Source: Micromonospora sp. NBC_01796 (GTDB taxonomy: Bacteria > Actinomycetota > Actinomycetes > Mycobacteriales > Micromonosporaceae). From it: a DNA stretch of 64,000 nt. The translations under genes and the position numbers were made by a program. The DNA is taken from contig NZ_CP109078.1 in NCBI RefSeq assembly GCF_035917455.1, positions 1,550,001-1,614,000 on the forward strand. The letters are read 5' to 3'. The stretch's first letter is position 1; every line of letters starts with the position of its first letter. This document shows positions 1 to 8,079 of this stretch, piece after piece. The notes below the pieces were generated by a model that ran no database searches, was not told where the DNA came from, and worked only from the letters and a program-made list of their open reading frames with translations.

Positions 1-1183
1 GGCCGCCGGCCAGGCTGGTCCGCTCGGCGAGACCGACCAGGCCGGTCCCGGTGCCGGGGATCCGCTGCGCGGGCACCTGCCCGACCGGCCACCTGTTGCT
101 GACCTCGACGCTGAGCCCGGTGCCGGGACCGCCGACCACGGTGACCGTCACCGCCGACCCGAGCGCGTGCTTGCGGGCGTTGGTCAGCCCCTCCTGCACG
201 ATCCGGTACGCGTTGCGCCCGATCCCCGCCGGCACCGCCTCCGGCCGCTCGATCCGCTCCCGGACGCTCACCCGCATCCCCGCCCGCCTGGACTCCTCGG
301 CCAGGACGGCCAGGTCCGCCAGGGTCGGCTGGGGGCGCTCGGGCCCCTCACCGGTGCTCTCCTCGCGGAGCACCCCGATCACCTCACGCAGGTCCTGCAA
401 CGCCAGGTGGGCGTTGTCCCGGATCACCCCGGCGGCGCGGGCCACCTCGTCCGGTGCCGCGTCGGGGCGGAACTCCAACGCCCCGGCGTGCAGGCTGAGC
501 AGCGAGATCCGGTGCGCGAGTACGTCGTGCATCTCCCGGGCGATCCGGGTCCGTTCCAGGTGCCGGGCCTGGGCGACCCGCAACTGCTGTTCGGCCTCGG
601 CCCGGTGGGCCCGGTCCCGCAGCGAGACGACGAGCTGCCGGCGGGCCCGGACGACCATGGCCCAGAGCGTCACCGAGACCATGATCGCGAGCGTCAGGGC
701 GATCGCGAACCGCACGTCGACGGTGGGGTCTGGGCGCAGCCAGCAGAAGATGAGCGCGGCGAGCAGGTGCAGGCCGGTGACCGGTGCGGCGATCTTGAGC
801 GGCCGGTGCACCACCACCGTGAAGAGCACGATCAGGATGAGCATCCCGGACGGGGGCGAGATCAGGCTCAGCGGCAGGCCGGCCAGGGCCAGCTGGACCG
901 GCCAGCGGCGGCGTACCCAGAGCACGCCGCAGAGGGCGACGCTGAGCCAGCCGTCCAGGGTGAGCACCCACTCCGGGATGGTGCCGCCCAGCGGGCCGGG
1001 CTGGTCCCGTTGGTGCAGGTCCCAGGAGACCATGATCGCGAAACCGGCCGCGATCAGGAAACAGAGCGAGTCGACGATCCAGTCACGGGTGGTGCGCCTG
1101 GGCTGGCGCCCGGCCCGGTCCGGCGCCGCGGTCAGGGCGGACGGCAGCAGCCAGGCGTTCTCCGAAGCCGCGATACCGGTCAC
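1..1183 (-). CDS. NarL-type two-component sensor histidine kinase (3' end outside window)
   Basis: Membrane sensor kinase of the HisKA_3/HATPase_c class, expected to autophosphorylate and pass phosphate to a LuxR/NarL-type response regulator. Reading from a GTG at 1183, the first ~190 residues hold several hydrophobic segments. The dimerisation motif REMHDVLAHR follows, with the phospho-acceptor His at about residue 219, then an ATPase N-box (YRIVQEGLTNARKHA) and a G-box (GTGLVGLAER) close to the window edge. The last residues are missing, and the cognate regulator probably lies beyond base 1. It is divergent from an ABC exporter operon starting at 1313, so that operon is the likely target. 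Start choice is moderately sure; family assignment is sure. Confidence 0.88.
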   Translation of the reverse strand, partial: MTGIAASENAWLLPSALTAAPDRAGRQPRRTTRDWIVDSLCFLIAAGFAIMVSWDLHQRDQPGPLGGTIPEWVLTLDGWLSVALCGVLWVRRRWPVQLALAGLPLSLISPPSGMLILIVLFTVVVHRPLKIAAPVTGLHLLAALIFCWLRPDPTVDVRFAIALTLAIMVSVTLWAMVVRARRQLVVSLRDRAHRAEAEQQLRVAQARHLERTRIAREMHDVLAHRISLLSLHAGALEFRPDAAPDEVARAAGVIRDNAHLALQDLREVIGVLREESTGEGPERPQPTLADLAVLAEESRRAGMRVSVRERIERPEAVPAGIGRNAYRIVQEGLTNARKHALGSAVTVTVVGGPGTGLSVEVSNRWPVGQVPAQRIPGTGTGLVGLAERTSLAGG

Positions 1184-1220
1184 GCCCCTATGTTACGAAC
1201 TGTCACCGCCCACCGACAGC

Positions 1221-1254
1221 GACCAAAGTCGAGGCCGGACCGTAGACCAAGGTC
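1221..1254. promoter_or_regulatory. Paired GACCAA(A/G)GTC half-palindromes, candidate response-regulator site
   Basis: GACCAAAGTC at 1221-1230 and GACCAAGGTC at 1245-1254 lie 24 bp apart, about two helical turns, between the sensor kinase start (1183) and the ABC transporter start (1313). The second copy is a perfect GACC-AA-GGTC palindrome and the first has one mismatch. Same-face spacing in a kinase/exporter intergenic region suits a NarL-type regulator dimer. Function is inferred. Confidence 0.45.
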
Positions 1255-1312
1255 GCGGATGCGCGACCGACGGCCGCAGCGGCGGGAGGCCCCGCGCCGC
1301 CACGCTGGTCAC

Positions 1313-2212
1313 ATGATTGCGGTCAACCACCTGAGCAAACGGTACGGCGGGCACCCCGCCGTCAACGACGTGACGTTCCAGTGCGAACCGGGCACCATCA
1401 CCGGGTTCCTCGGCCCGAACGGTGCCGGCAAGTCCACCACCATGCGGATGATCTGTGGCCTGACCCCGCCCTCGGCCGGCACCGCGACCGTCAACGGGGT
1501 CCGCTACCAGGACCTGCCGAACCCGGGGCGGGAGATCGGCATCCTGCTGGACGCCTCCGCCCAGCACGCCGGGCGTACCGGCCGGGAGGCGCTGACCCTG
1601 GCCGCGATGACCATGGGCGTGGACCGTCGGCGGGTCGGCGAGACCCTGGAGCGGGTCGGGCTGAACGCGGTGGCGGCGAAACGACGGGTACGGGCGTACT
1701 CGCTCGGTATGCGGCAGCGGCTCGGCCTGGCGCAGGCGCTGCTGGGTGAGCCCCGGGTGCTGATCCTCGACGAGCCGGCGAACGGGCTGGACCCGGAGGG
1801 CATCTTCTGGATGCGCGGCCTGCTGCGTGACTTCGCCGACCGGGGCGGCACGGTGCTGCTCTCCTCGCACCTGCTGCGGGAGGTGGAGGCGGTGGCGGAC
1901 CGGCTGGTGGTGATCGGGGGTGGCCGGGTCGTCGCCGAGGGCAGCAAGGACGAACTGCTGGCCGGTACCGGGACCGTGGTCCGGGCGGTCGACCCGCAGA
2001 CCCTGCGTACGGCCCTGCAACGGGCCGGGTTGGCCGCCACCACGAGCACCGACGGTGGACTGCTGGTGCAGGCCGAGCCGGTGGCGGTGGGCCGGGTCGC
2101 GGCTGACGCCGGTGCGGTGCTGATCGAGCTGCGCTCCGCCGAGAGCAACGGCCTGGAACAGATCTTCCTCACCCTGACCGCGGGCGACTCCGTACGGGAG
2201 GCAGTCAAATGA
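1313..2212 (+). CDS. ABC transporter ATP-binding protein
   Basis: ATPase subunit of an ABC-2 type exporter, acting at the cytoplasmic face of the membrane. The 299-residue protein has Walker A GPNGAGKST (residues 34-42), ABC signature YSLGMRQRLG (129-138), Walker B VLILDEPANGLD (149-160) and an H-loop SSH shortly after. About 90 C-terminal residues follow the nucleotide-binding domain, as in DrrA-like drug exporters. The ATG at 1313 is chosen because family homology starts there; the upstream open frame covers the antisense of the kinase. Its stop overlaps the permease start (ATGA at 2209-2212), so the two are translationally coupled. Substrate unknown. Regulation by the divergent sensor kinase is likely. 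Confidence 0.93.
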   Translation: MIAVNHLSKRYGGHPAVNDVTFQCEPGTITGFLGPNGAGKSTTMRMICGLTPPSAGTATVNGVRYQDLPNPGREIGILLDASAQHAGRTGREALTLAAMTMGVDRRRVGETLERVGLNAVAAKRRVRAYSLGMRQRLGLAQALLGEPRVLILDEPANGLDPEGIFWMRGLLRDFADRGGTVLLSSHLLREVEAVADRLVVIGGGRVVAEGSKDELLAGTGTVVRAVDPQTLRTALQRAGLAATTSTDGGLLVQAEPVAVGRVAADAGAVLIELRSAESNGLEQIFLTLTAGDSVREAVK

Positions 2213-3009
2213 CCACCACGACCACCACCAGCCCGACCACCTCCCCGGCCGGACCGGCGTCCCATCCCGTCCTGCGCCGCCCCGGGCTGGCCCGGCTCAC
2301 CACGGTCGAGCTGCGGAAGCTGGCCGACACCCGGGCCGGCTACTGGTTGCTGATCGTGATCGCCCTGGCCGCGGCGGCGATCGTCACCGTCCAGCTCTTC
2401 GTCATGCCGGACGAGGACCAGACCTTCACCAACTTCTTCGTCCCGTCGCTGCTTCCGGTCGGCATCCTGCTGCCCGTGCTCGGCATCCTGCTGGTGACCG
2501 GCGAGTGGTCGCAGCGCACCGCGATGACCACGTTCGCCCTGGTGCCCCGGCGGCACCGGGTGCTGGCGGCGAAGCTGCTCGCGGCGAGCGTCGCCGCGCT
2601 CGCCTCGGTGCTGGCCAGCCTGGCGGTGGCGGCGATCGGCACCGCGCTGGCCGGGGCGCTCGGGGGGGCCGGCACCTGGTCGGTCGAACCGGTCATGATC
2701 GGCTACGCCGCCCTGTTCCAGATCATCAACGTGGGGATGGGCGTCGCGTTCGGCATGCTGTTCCTGAACACCCCGCTGGCGATCGTGCTCTACCTGCTGC
2801 TGCCGACCCTCTGGTCCATCCTGGGCGAGATGATCAGCGGGCTGCGCCGGTCGGCGGAGTGGCTCGACCTCAGCGTCACCTCCGTACCGTTGACAACGGC
2901 CGACGTCACCTCCGGGCAGTGGGGCCGGCTGGGCGTCTCGGTGGCGGTCTGGGTGCTGCTTCCACTGGTCGCCGGACTGATCCGGATCGTGCGCCGCGAG
3001 GTCTCGTAG
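2209..3009 (+). CDS. ABC-2 type transporter permease
   Basis: Integral membrane partner of the preceding ATPase. It has 266 residues: a Thr/Ser/Pro-rich N-terminal ~30 residues, then about six hydrophobic segments beginning near residue 45 (YWLLIVIALAAAAIVTVQLF) and ending in a segment before the basic C-terminus RIVRREVS. Start overlaps the ATPase stop by 4 bp. The next gene begins immediately after its TAG, so three genes form one transcription unit. No substrate motif is visible. Confidence 0.88.
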   Translation: MTTTTTTSPTTSPAGPASHPVLRRPGLARLTTVELRKLADTRAGYWLLIVIALAAAAIVTVQLFVMPDEDQTFTNFFVPSLLPVGILLPVLGILLVTGEWSQRTAMTTFALVPRRHRVLAAKLLAASVAALASVLASLAVAAIGTALAGALGGAGTWSVEPVMIGYAALFQIINVGMGVAFGMLFLNTPLAIVLYLLLPTLWSILGEMISGLRRSAEWLDLSVTSVPLTTADVTSGQWGRLGVSVAVWVLLPLVAGLIRIVRREVS

Positions 3010-3804
3010 ATGTCGCCGACCGAGTCCTCACCGGGGGCGCCGCCCGACCCTGCCCCGGCAGCACCGCCCGATCCCGCCCCGGCAGCGCCCCCCGCCGAGC
3101 GGCCGGCAGCCGGTGAGCGGGTGGTGGCCGGTGAGCGGGTGGTGGCCGAGCCGGGCTGGGAACGGCTCCTGATCTGGACCCTCTTCCCGCTGCTGGGCGC
3201 GGGTGCGATCGCCGGGCTGCACGCGCTCACCGACTGGCTCGTGAAGCTGCCGTGGGCACCAGTGAAGATCGCGGCCAAGTTCGTCAAGGATCTACCCGAC
3301 CCCGCGGCGACCCTCGGCGCCATCGGGATCGGCCTGGTGGCCGGGCTGATCGTCGCGGTGACGGCCGTGCACGAGCAGCTCGCGGTGACCGTCGCCGCCG
3401 ACCGGGTCACCCTGGCCCGGCGCGACGGGACCGTACGGGAGGTCGACGGGAAAGCGGTGGGTCTGGTCTTCCTCGACGGCAAGCACCTGGCGCTGCTCGA
3501 CGCGGCCGGCGCCGAGCTGGCCCGGGAGAAGTCCGACCTGAAGGGTGAGCTGCTGCGGGAGGCGTTCGAGGCACACGGCTACCGCTGGGTGGACGAGGAT
3601 CCGCACCTGGCCGAGTACCGGCTCTGGGTGGCACCGGTCGGCGACCTGCCCGAGTCCGTGAACGTCCTGCTCACCGCCAGGCAGAAGGCCCTAAAGGACG
3701 GCAAGACCGGCTACGCAGCCCGCATCCGCACCGAACTATCCCACCTCGGCTTCATCATCCGCGACGACAAAAAACACCAACACTGGCGCCACCCCACCCC
3801 CTAA
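3010..3804 (+). CDS. YqeB-like membrane protein of unknown function
   Basis: 264 residues. A Pro/Ala-rich disordered N-terminus (about residues 1-55) contains two perfect copies of GERVVA encoded by an 18-bp tandem duplication. Two hydrophobic segments follow (around LIWTLFPLLGAGAIAGLHAL and TLGAIGIGLVAGLIVAVTAV), then a soluble basic C-terminal half. The C-terminal part resembles proteins annotated YqeB family in actinobacteria; no activity is established for them as far as I know. It starts directly after the permease stop, so it is probably co-transcribed with the exporter, but a role in transport is inference. Confidence 0.7.
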   Translation: MSPTESSPGAPPDPAPAAPPDPAPAAPPAERPAAGERVVAGERVVAEPGWERLLIWTLFPLLGAGAIAGLHALTDWLVKLPWAPVKIAAKFVKDLPDPAATLGAIGIGLVAGLIVAVTAVHEQLAVTVAADRVTLARRDGTVREVDGKAVGLVFLDGKHLALLDAAGAELAREKSDLKGELLREAFEAHGYRWVDEDPHLAEYRLWVAPVGDLPESVNVLLTARQKALKDGKTGYAARIRTELSHLGFIIRDDKKHQHWRHPTP

Positions 3805-3867
3805 CTCCCCAGCCCGCCCGCCCCCGCCACGCGGAACCGCCCGGACCTCCCGAACCGCCCGGACCTC

Positions 3868-3934
3868 CCCGTTGATCATGAAGTTAGCAACGCGATCCGG
3901 GCAGATCGCCGTACCTAACTTCATGATCAACGGG
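3868..3934. repeat. Nested inverted repeat (20-bp perfect arms, inner hairpin)
   Basis: Arms 3868-3887 and 3915-3934 are perfect reverse complements (20 bp) around a 27-nt loop. The loop holds an inner stem, gcgatc at 3892-3897 against gatcgc at 3904-3909, and the 14-mer caacgcgatccggg (3888-3901). It sits between the convergent YqeB-like gene and alpha-xylosidase gene and could serve as a bidirectional terminator, although no T-run follows. The same loop 14-mer, with one change, occurs in the repeat at 55040-55117. The xylosidase stop codon lies inside the left arm. Confidence 0.85.
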
Positions 3935-6211
3935 TTGGTGGGGCGGGGGTGGACCAGGTGGAGTGGGTGGGGGGATGGGGGTGGGGGTGGAACCGGGGGT
4001 GGGTTGGAGTTGCCAGGGGAGGGCTGGGCCGGTTAGGCGGGTGGCGGTTAGGGCGGTGGCGGTGCGGGTTACGGAGAAGCGGGCGGCTTCGGTGCCGTTG
4101 GGGGCGGGGATGGAGACCGTGACGTCGGCGCCGGTGGGGAGCTGGTAGACGGCCAGGGTCACGCCGTCGGCGTACGGGTAGTCGGGGCGGTCCTCGACGG
4201 CGCCGAGCGGCAGCACCGTACCGGGGCGGACCAGGACCGGCACCCGGTCGAAGCCGACCGACTCCCGGACCCACCGCGGACCGGTGATCTCCGCCCCGGT
4301 CATCAGATCGGTCCAGGTGCCCGCCGGCACGTAGTAGTCGACCGTGCCGTCCACGTTGAACACCGGGGCGACCAGCAGGCTGTCGCCGAGCAGGTACTGC
4401 CGGTCCAGGTACGCCACCGCCGGGTCGTCCGGGAACTCGGCCACCAACGGCCGCAGGACCGGCATCCCCTCCCGGTGCGCGACCACCGCCTGCCCGAACA
4501 GGTACGGCATCAGCCGCGCCTTGAGCCGGGTGAAGATCCGCAGTACGTCGACCGCCTCCTCGTCGAAGTCCCACGGCACCCGGTAACTCTGACTGCCGTG
4601 CAACCGGCTGTGGGTGGAGAGCAGCCCGAACGGCACCCAGCGCTTGAACAGGGCCGGATCCGGCTTGCCCTCGAACCCGCCGATGTCGTGGCTCCAGTAA
4701 CCGAAGCCGGACATGGCCAGCGACAACCCGCCGCGCAGCGTCTCCGCCATCGACGCGGGAGTGGACTCGCTGTCCCCACCCCAGTGCACCGGGAACTGCT
4801 GCCCCCCGGCGGTCGCGGACCGGGCGAACAGCACCGCCTCACCCTCGCCCCGGTGCTCGCGCAGCAGGTCGAACACGACCTGGTTGTAGATCTGGGTGTA
4901 GTAGTTGTGCATCCGCTCCGGGTCGGAGCCGTCGTGCCAGACCACGTCCGTCGGGATCCGCTCGCCGAAGTCGGTCTTGAACGCGTCCACCCCCATGTCC
5001 AGAAGGCCCCGCAGCTTGTCGGCGTACCAGCGGCGGGCGTCGGGGTTGGTGAAGTCGACCAGGGCCATCCCGGCCTGCCACTGGTCCCACTGCCAGACGT
5101 CCCCGTCGGCCGTCTTCACCAGGTAGCCGTGCTCCACCCCCTCGGCGAACAGCGCCGAGCGCTGCGCGATGTACGGATTGAGCCAGACGCAGATCCTCAG
5201 GTTCCGTTCGTGCAGCCGCTTCAGCATGCCGACCGGGTCCGGGAAGACCTGCGGGTCCCACTCGAAGTCGGACCAGTGGAACTCGCGCATCCAGAAGCAG
5301 TCGAAGTGGAAGACCGACAGCGGCAGGTCCCGGTCGGCCATCCCGCTGACGAACTTGTTCACCGTCTCCTCGTCGTACGAGGTGGTGAAGGAGGTGCTCA
5401 GCCAGAGGCCGAACGACCAGGCCGGGGGCAGGGCCGGGCGGCCGGTGAGCGCGGTGTACCTGCGCAGGATCTCCCGTGGCGTGGGGCCGTAGATGACCAG
5501 GTATTCCATCGACTGTCCGGCGACGCTGAACGACACCTTCGACACCGCCTCGGCGGCCACCTCGAACGAGACCCGGCCGGGGTCGTTGACGAAGACGCCG
5601 TACCCGGCGGTGGTCAGGTAGAACGGCACGTTCTTGTACGCGTGCTCGCTGCTGGTCCCGCCGTCCTCCTGCCAGATGTCGACCGTCTGGCCGTTCTTCA
5701 CCAGCGGGCCGAACCGCTCACCGAGCCCGTACACGGTTTCGCCGACGCCGAGCAGGAGCTGCTCCCGGACGTACGAGCCGTCGTCGGTGTCGAGCGCGGC
5801 CATGCTCTTGTAGCCGCTGCTGGTCAGCACCCGGTCGTCGGCGACGAAGTCGAGGCGCCAGTCGTCGCCCCGGTGGAACCGGGCTGTCAGCGCACCGGAG
5901 GTGATGGTGGCGAAGTCGGTGCCGTCGCTGGTGTGGACCTCGGTGTCCGGGTCGGTGGTCAGGCTGAACTCCGGCCGCCGGGGCCGCTCCCCCAGCAGGT
6001 GCGCGACCTTGACCGCGATCACGTCCGGCGCGGGCGAGGTGCACCGTACGGTGATCAGCGGTTGGTTGAGGGTGTCGCCCCGGTTCAGGATCTTCTTCGT
6101 CGGGGCGTACACGGTGAGCGCGGCGGGCTCGACCGCGACGTCGCGTACCTGCATCGGGTAGAGCGGGTGTACGCCGTCGCGCATCCGCCAGTAACCGTTG
6201 CTGAACTTCAT
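3884..6211 (-). CDS. yicI: Alpha-xylosidase, glycoside hydrolase family 31 (YicI-like)
   Basis: Retaining glycosidase that releases alpha-linked xylose from isoprimeverose/xyloglucan-type oligosaccharides; no signal peptide, so cytoplasmic. The 775 residues match the usual ~770. The nucleophile is Asp414 in KTDFGE and the acid/base is Asp480 in HWGGDSES, equivalent to E. coli YicI Asp416/Asp482. The last ~45 residues are Pro-rich low complexity and then run into an inverted repeat: the final codons and TAA stop (3884-3886) come from the repeat, so the tail was probably extended when it inserted. Upstream lie a promoter-operator and a 36-residue remnant of a sugar ABC permease, so uptake genes appear lost. 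Close GH31 alternatives are less likely given the YicI-like N-terminus (MKFSNGYWRMRDGV). Confidence 0.93.
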   Translation of the reverse strand: MKFSNGYWRMRDGVHPLYPMQVRDVAVEPAALTVYAPTKKILNRGDTLNQPLITVRCTSPAPDVIAVKVAHLLGERPRRPEFSLTTDPDTEVHTSDGTDFATITSGALTARFHRGDDWRLDFVADDRVLTSSGYKSMAALDTDDGSYVREQLLLGVGETVYGLGERFGPLVKNGQTVDIWQEDGGTSSEHAYKNVPFYLTTAGYGVFVNDPGRVSFEVAAEAVSKVSFSVAGQSMEYLVIYGPTPREILRRYTALTGRPALPPAWSFGLWLSTSFTTSYDEETVNKFVSGMADRDLPLSVFHFDCFWMREFHWSDFEWDPQVFPDPVGMLKRLHERNLRICVWLNPYIAQRSALFAEGVEHGYLVKTADGDVWQWDQWQAGMALVDFTNPDARRWYADKLRGLLDMGVDAFKTDFGERIPTDVVWHDGSDPERMHNYYTQIYNQVVFDLLREHRGEGEAVLFARSATAGGQQFPVHWGGDSESTPASMAETLRGGLSLAMSGFGYWSHDIGGFEGKPDPALFKRWVPFGLLSTHSRLHGSQSYRVPWDFDEEAVDVLRIFTRLKARLMPYLFGQAVVAHREGMPVLRPLVAEFPDDPAVAYLDRQYLLGDSLLVAPVFNVDGTVDYYVPAGTWTDLMTGAEITGPRWVRESVGFDRVPVLVRPGTVLPLGAVEDRPDYPYADGVTLAVYQLPTGADVTVSIPAPNGTEAARFSVTRTATALTATRLTGPALPWQLQPTPGSTPTPIPPPTPPGPPPPHQPVDHEVRYGDLPGSRC

Positions 6212-6235
6212 CTCGGGTCCTATCCGGTTGATGCG

Positions 6236-6346
6236 TTACCTGACCGCGCCGGCCATCGCGCCGCGGGTCAGGGTGCGCTGGAAGATGAGGAAGAACAGCA
6301 CCGAGAGGGTGGGCCAGTTGGCCGGCACCGCGTCGAAGCGGTTCGA
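6236..6346 (-). pseudogene. C-terminal remnant of a carbohydrate ABC transporter permease
   Basis: After an in-frame TAG (6347-6349) the frame reads SNRFDAVPANWPTLSVLFFL and on through IFQRTLTRGAMAGAVR to TAA at 6236-6238. The ending FQR-x4-RG-x2-AGAV(K/R) is the signature C-terminus of MalG-type sugar permeases, which normally precede GH31 genes in ABC sugar operons. Only about 36 codons remain and no start codon fits. It ends 25 bp before the alpha-xylosidase ATG. Upstream it abuts the operator at 6332-6360, so the 5' region of the original operon now seems fused to the 3' end of its last transport gene. Not expected to make a functional protein. Confidence 0.68.
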
Positions 6347-6392
6347 CTATCCGCTTCGACAGGAAGCTACGAGCGTGTCCGAGCTGTGTCAA
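6332..6392 (-). promoter_or_regulatory. Promoter and LacI-type operator for the alpha-xylosidase gene
   Basis: On the minus strand, TTGACA (6387-6392) and TAGCTT (6364-6369) are separated by 17 bp, a near-consensus sigma-70-type promoter. Just downstream, gtcgaagcgg (6332-6341) and ccgcttcgac (6351-6360) form a 10-bp inverted repeat. The core gtcgaa-gcgg-ttcgac (6332-6347) has the central CG typical of LacI-family operators. Its position over the transcription start suggests repression. No LacI-type regulator gene is in the window. Confidence 0.6.
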
Positions 6393-6632
6393 TGGCACGA
6401 CCACGAATTTCCGCGACGTACCGACGAGCCGGTCATGCGGTCCACCGCGCCCGGCGTCGGAGGGAGCGCCGGGGTGAACCGACACGGCTACCCTGCGCGA
6501 ACGGAGGGCAACAGCCCGGTCGGGCCGTGTTGCCAGGCGGGCGACGGCGCAGGGGCGTTGCTACTGTCGGTCCAGATGATCAGGTCAGGGCCGCGGTGAC
6601 GTGGCCGCTTCGGACGCTGGAGGAGTCCAGGG

Positions 6633-7055
6633 GTGTTCACGCTCGTACCGGCCGCGGTGCTCGACGAATGGAAGCACCTCGCGGCACAGGTGCGCGGCGT
6701 GCTGTCCGAGGCGGGACTGCCGGTCGCCGCCGAGGGCGACGACGACTACTTCGCCGGGGTGACGGTGGACGTCGATCCGGGCGACGACGAGGCCGGCGGC
6801 GTCTTCGTACTCTGGCGACCGCACCGGCGCCTGGGCAACGCGGTGGTGGTGAGCGTGACCGAACAACGGATGGACGATCCCGTACTGCGCCACTTCGGTG
6901 CCATCGCCGAGGCCATGCGGCAGGCGATCTGGTCCATCCTCGACTCGGCCGGTTTCACCGTGACCGACCCGCAGACCGACTACCGGCCGCTGCAACTACA
7001 GGTCGTCGACGGTCCCGCCGACCCGACCCCCACCGCCGCCGACCCAACAGCGTGA
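6633..7055 (+). CDS. Hypothetical protein, acidic, 140 residues
   Basis: GTG start at 6633 preceded by GGAGGAG about 8 nt upstream. The protein is soluble and acidic (EGDDDYF, DVDPGDDEAGG), with no signal peptide or membrane segment and a low-complexity Pro/Thr/Ala tail after residue ~125. I do not recognise the family. It resembles small single-domain actinobacterial proteins with alternating strands and one long helix (HFGAIAEAMRQAIWSIL). It is convergent with the oxidoreductase at 7063, 7 bp away. Confidence 0.65.
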   Translation: MFTLVPAAVLDEWKHLAAQVRGVLSEAGLPVAAEGDDDYFAGVTVDVDPGDDEAGGVFVLWRPHRRLGNAVVVSVTEQRMDDPVLRHFGAIAEAMRQAIWSILDSAGFTVTDPQTDYRPLQLQVVDGPADPTPTAADPTA

Positions 7056-7062
7056 ATCGCGG

Positions 7063-7977
7063 TCAGGCGAGCAGGCGCAGGGACGTCTCCCAGAGCCGGT
7101 CGGCGTTGGCGCGGTCGAGCACGAACGGCGCCACCCCGGTCAGGTCCGGAGTCCGGCGGGCGACCAGGGACGCCTCGTTGCAGTTCTCGAAGTACCGACC
7201 GCCGATGCCGTCGAGCACCGGCGAGGTGGCCAGCAGCACCGAGGTCGCCGCGCCCTGCTCCGGCGAGTTGATCCGCTCGGCGGGGGTGCTCAGCCGGCCA
7301 CCGACGTGGCGCTGGAGATTGGTCGCGATCGCGCCGGGGTTCAGCGCGTTCGCGGTGATGCCGGCGTCACCCCAGCGCCCGGTGACACCGACCGCGAACA
7401 GGATGTTGGCCGACTTGGACTGCCCGTACGCCAACCAGGGGTCGTAGCTGCGGAAGGCGAACTGGAGATCGTCGAAGATCACCGGTGAGAGCATGTGCGC
7501 GCTGGAGCTGAGCGAGACGATCCTCGCGCCACCGGCCGAGGCCAGCGAGTCGTAGAGCCCCAGGGCGAGGGCGAAGTGCCCCAGGTGGTTGGTGGCGAAC
7601 TGGATCTCCCACCCGTCGGACGTGCGCTGCTCCGGGGAGGCCATGATGCCGGCGTTGTTGACCAGCACGTGCAGCGGGCCGTCCCAGGCGTGGACGAAGG
7701 CGGAGACCGAGGCGCGGTCGGCCAGGTCCAGGACGGCCACCCGTACGTTCTTGTTGCCGGTGGTGCCGGTGATGTCGGCGGCGGTCCGCGCCCCCGCGTC
7801 GGTGTTGCGTACGGCGAGCGTCACCTCGGCCCCGACGCCGGCCAGCGCCCGTGCGGTCTCCACCCCGATGCCGGACGCACCCCCGGTGACGATCACCCGC
7901 CGTCCGGACAGATCGATCCCCTCCGCCACCTCGGCGGCGGTCGAGGAGAAGCCGAAGGGCGTCTCGATACGGGTCAT
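7063..7977 (-). CDS. SDR family oxidoreductase
   Basis: Short-chain dehydrogenase/reductase of 304 residues, resembling the retinol-dehydrogenase/WW-domain-oxidoreductase-like subgroup often found in actinomycetes. Visible motifs: cofactor loop TGGASGIG (31-38), NNAG (107-110), a Ser near 157 (SLSSS) and YGQSK with Tyr184/Lys188 as catalytic pair. Arg-rich positions after the second beta strand favour NADP(H), by inference. It lies alone on the minus strand; substrate unknown. Confidence 0.88.
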   Translation of the reverse strand: MTRIETPFGFSSTAAEVAEGIDLSGRRVIVTGGASGIGVETARALAGVGAEVTLAVRNTDAGARTAADITGTTGNKNVRVAVLDLADRASVSAFVHAWDGPLHVLVNNAGIMASPEQRTSDGWEIQFATNHLGHFALALGLYDSLASAGGARIVSLSSSAHMLSPVIFDDLQFAFRSYDPWLAYGQSKSANILFAVGVTGRWGDAGITANALNPGAIATNLQRHVGGRLSTPAERINSPEQGAATSVLLATSPVLDGIGGRYFENCNEASLVARRTPDLTGVAPFVLDRANADRLWETSLRLLA

Positions 7978-8079
7978 TTCCGTATGCTGCCCCAGCCGAA
8001 CCGGGGGTGCGGCGGAACGGGCAAACCGCTACCGCCGGTTCCGCCGGCCGGGCTGTGGGTCGGCCGGCGACCCGACCCG

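Noticed and set aside
4475-7447. 990-codon open frame on the plus strand
   Set aside because: Antisense to the GH31 gene and running through its promoter; composition (Val/His/Arg/Gln-rich) is that of a GC-rich shadow frame.
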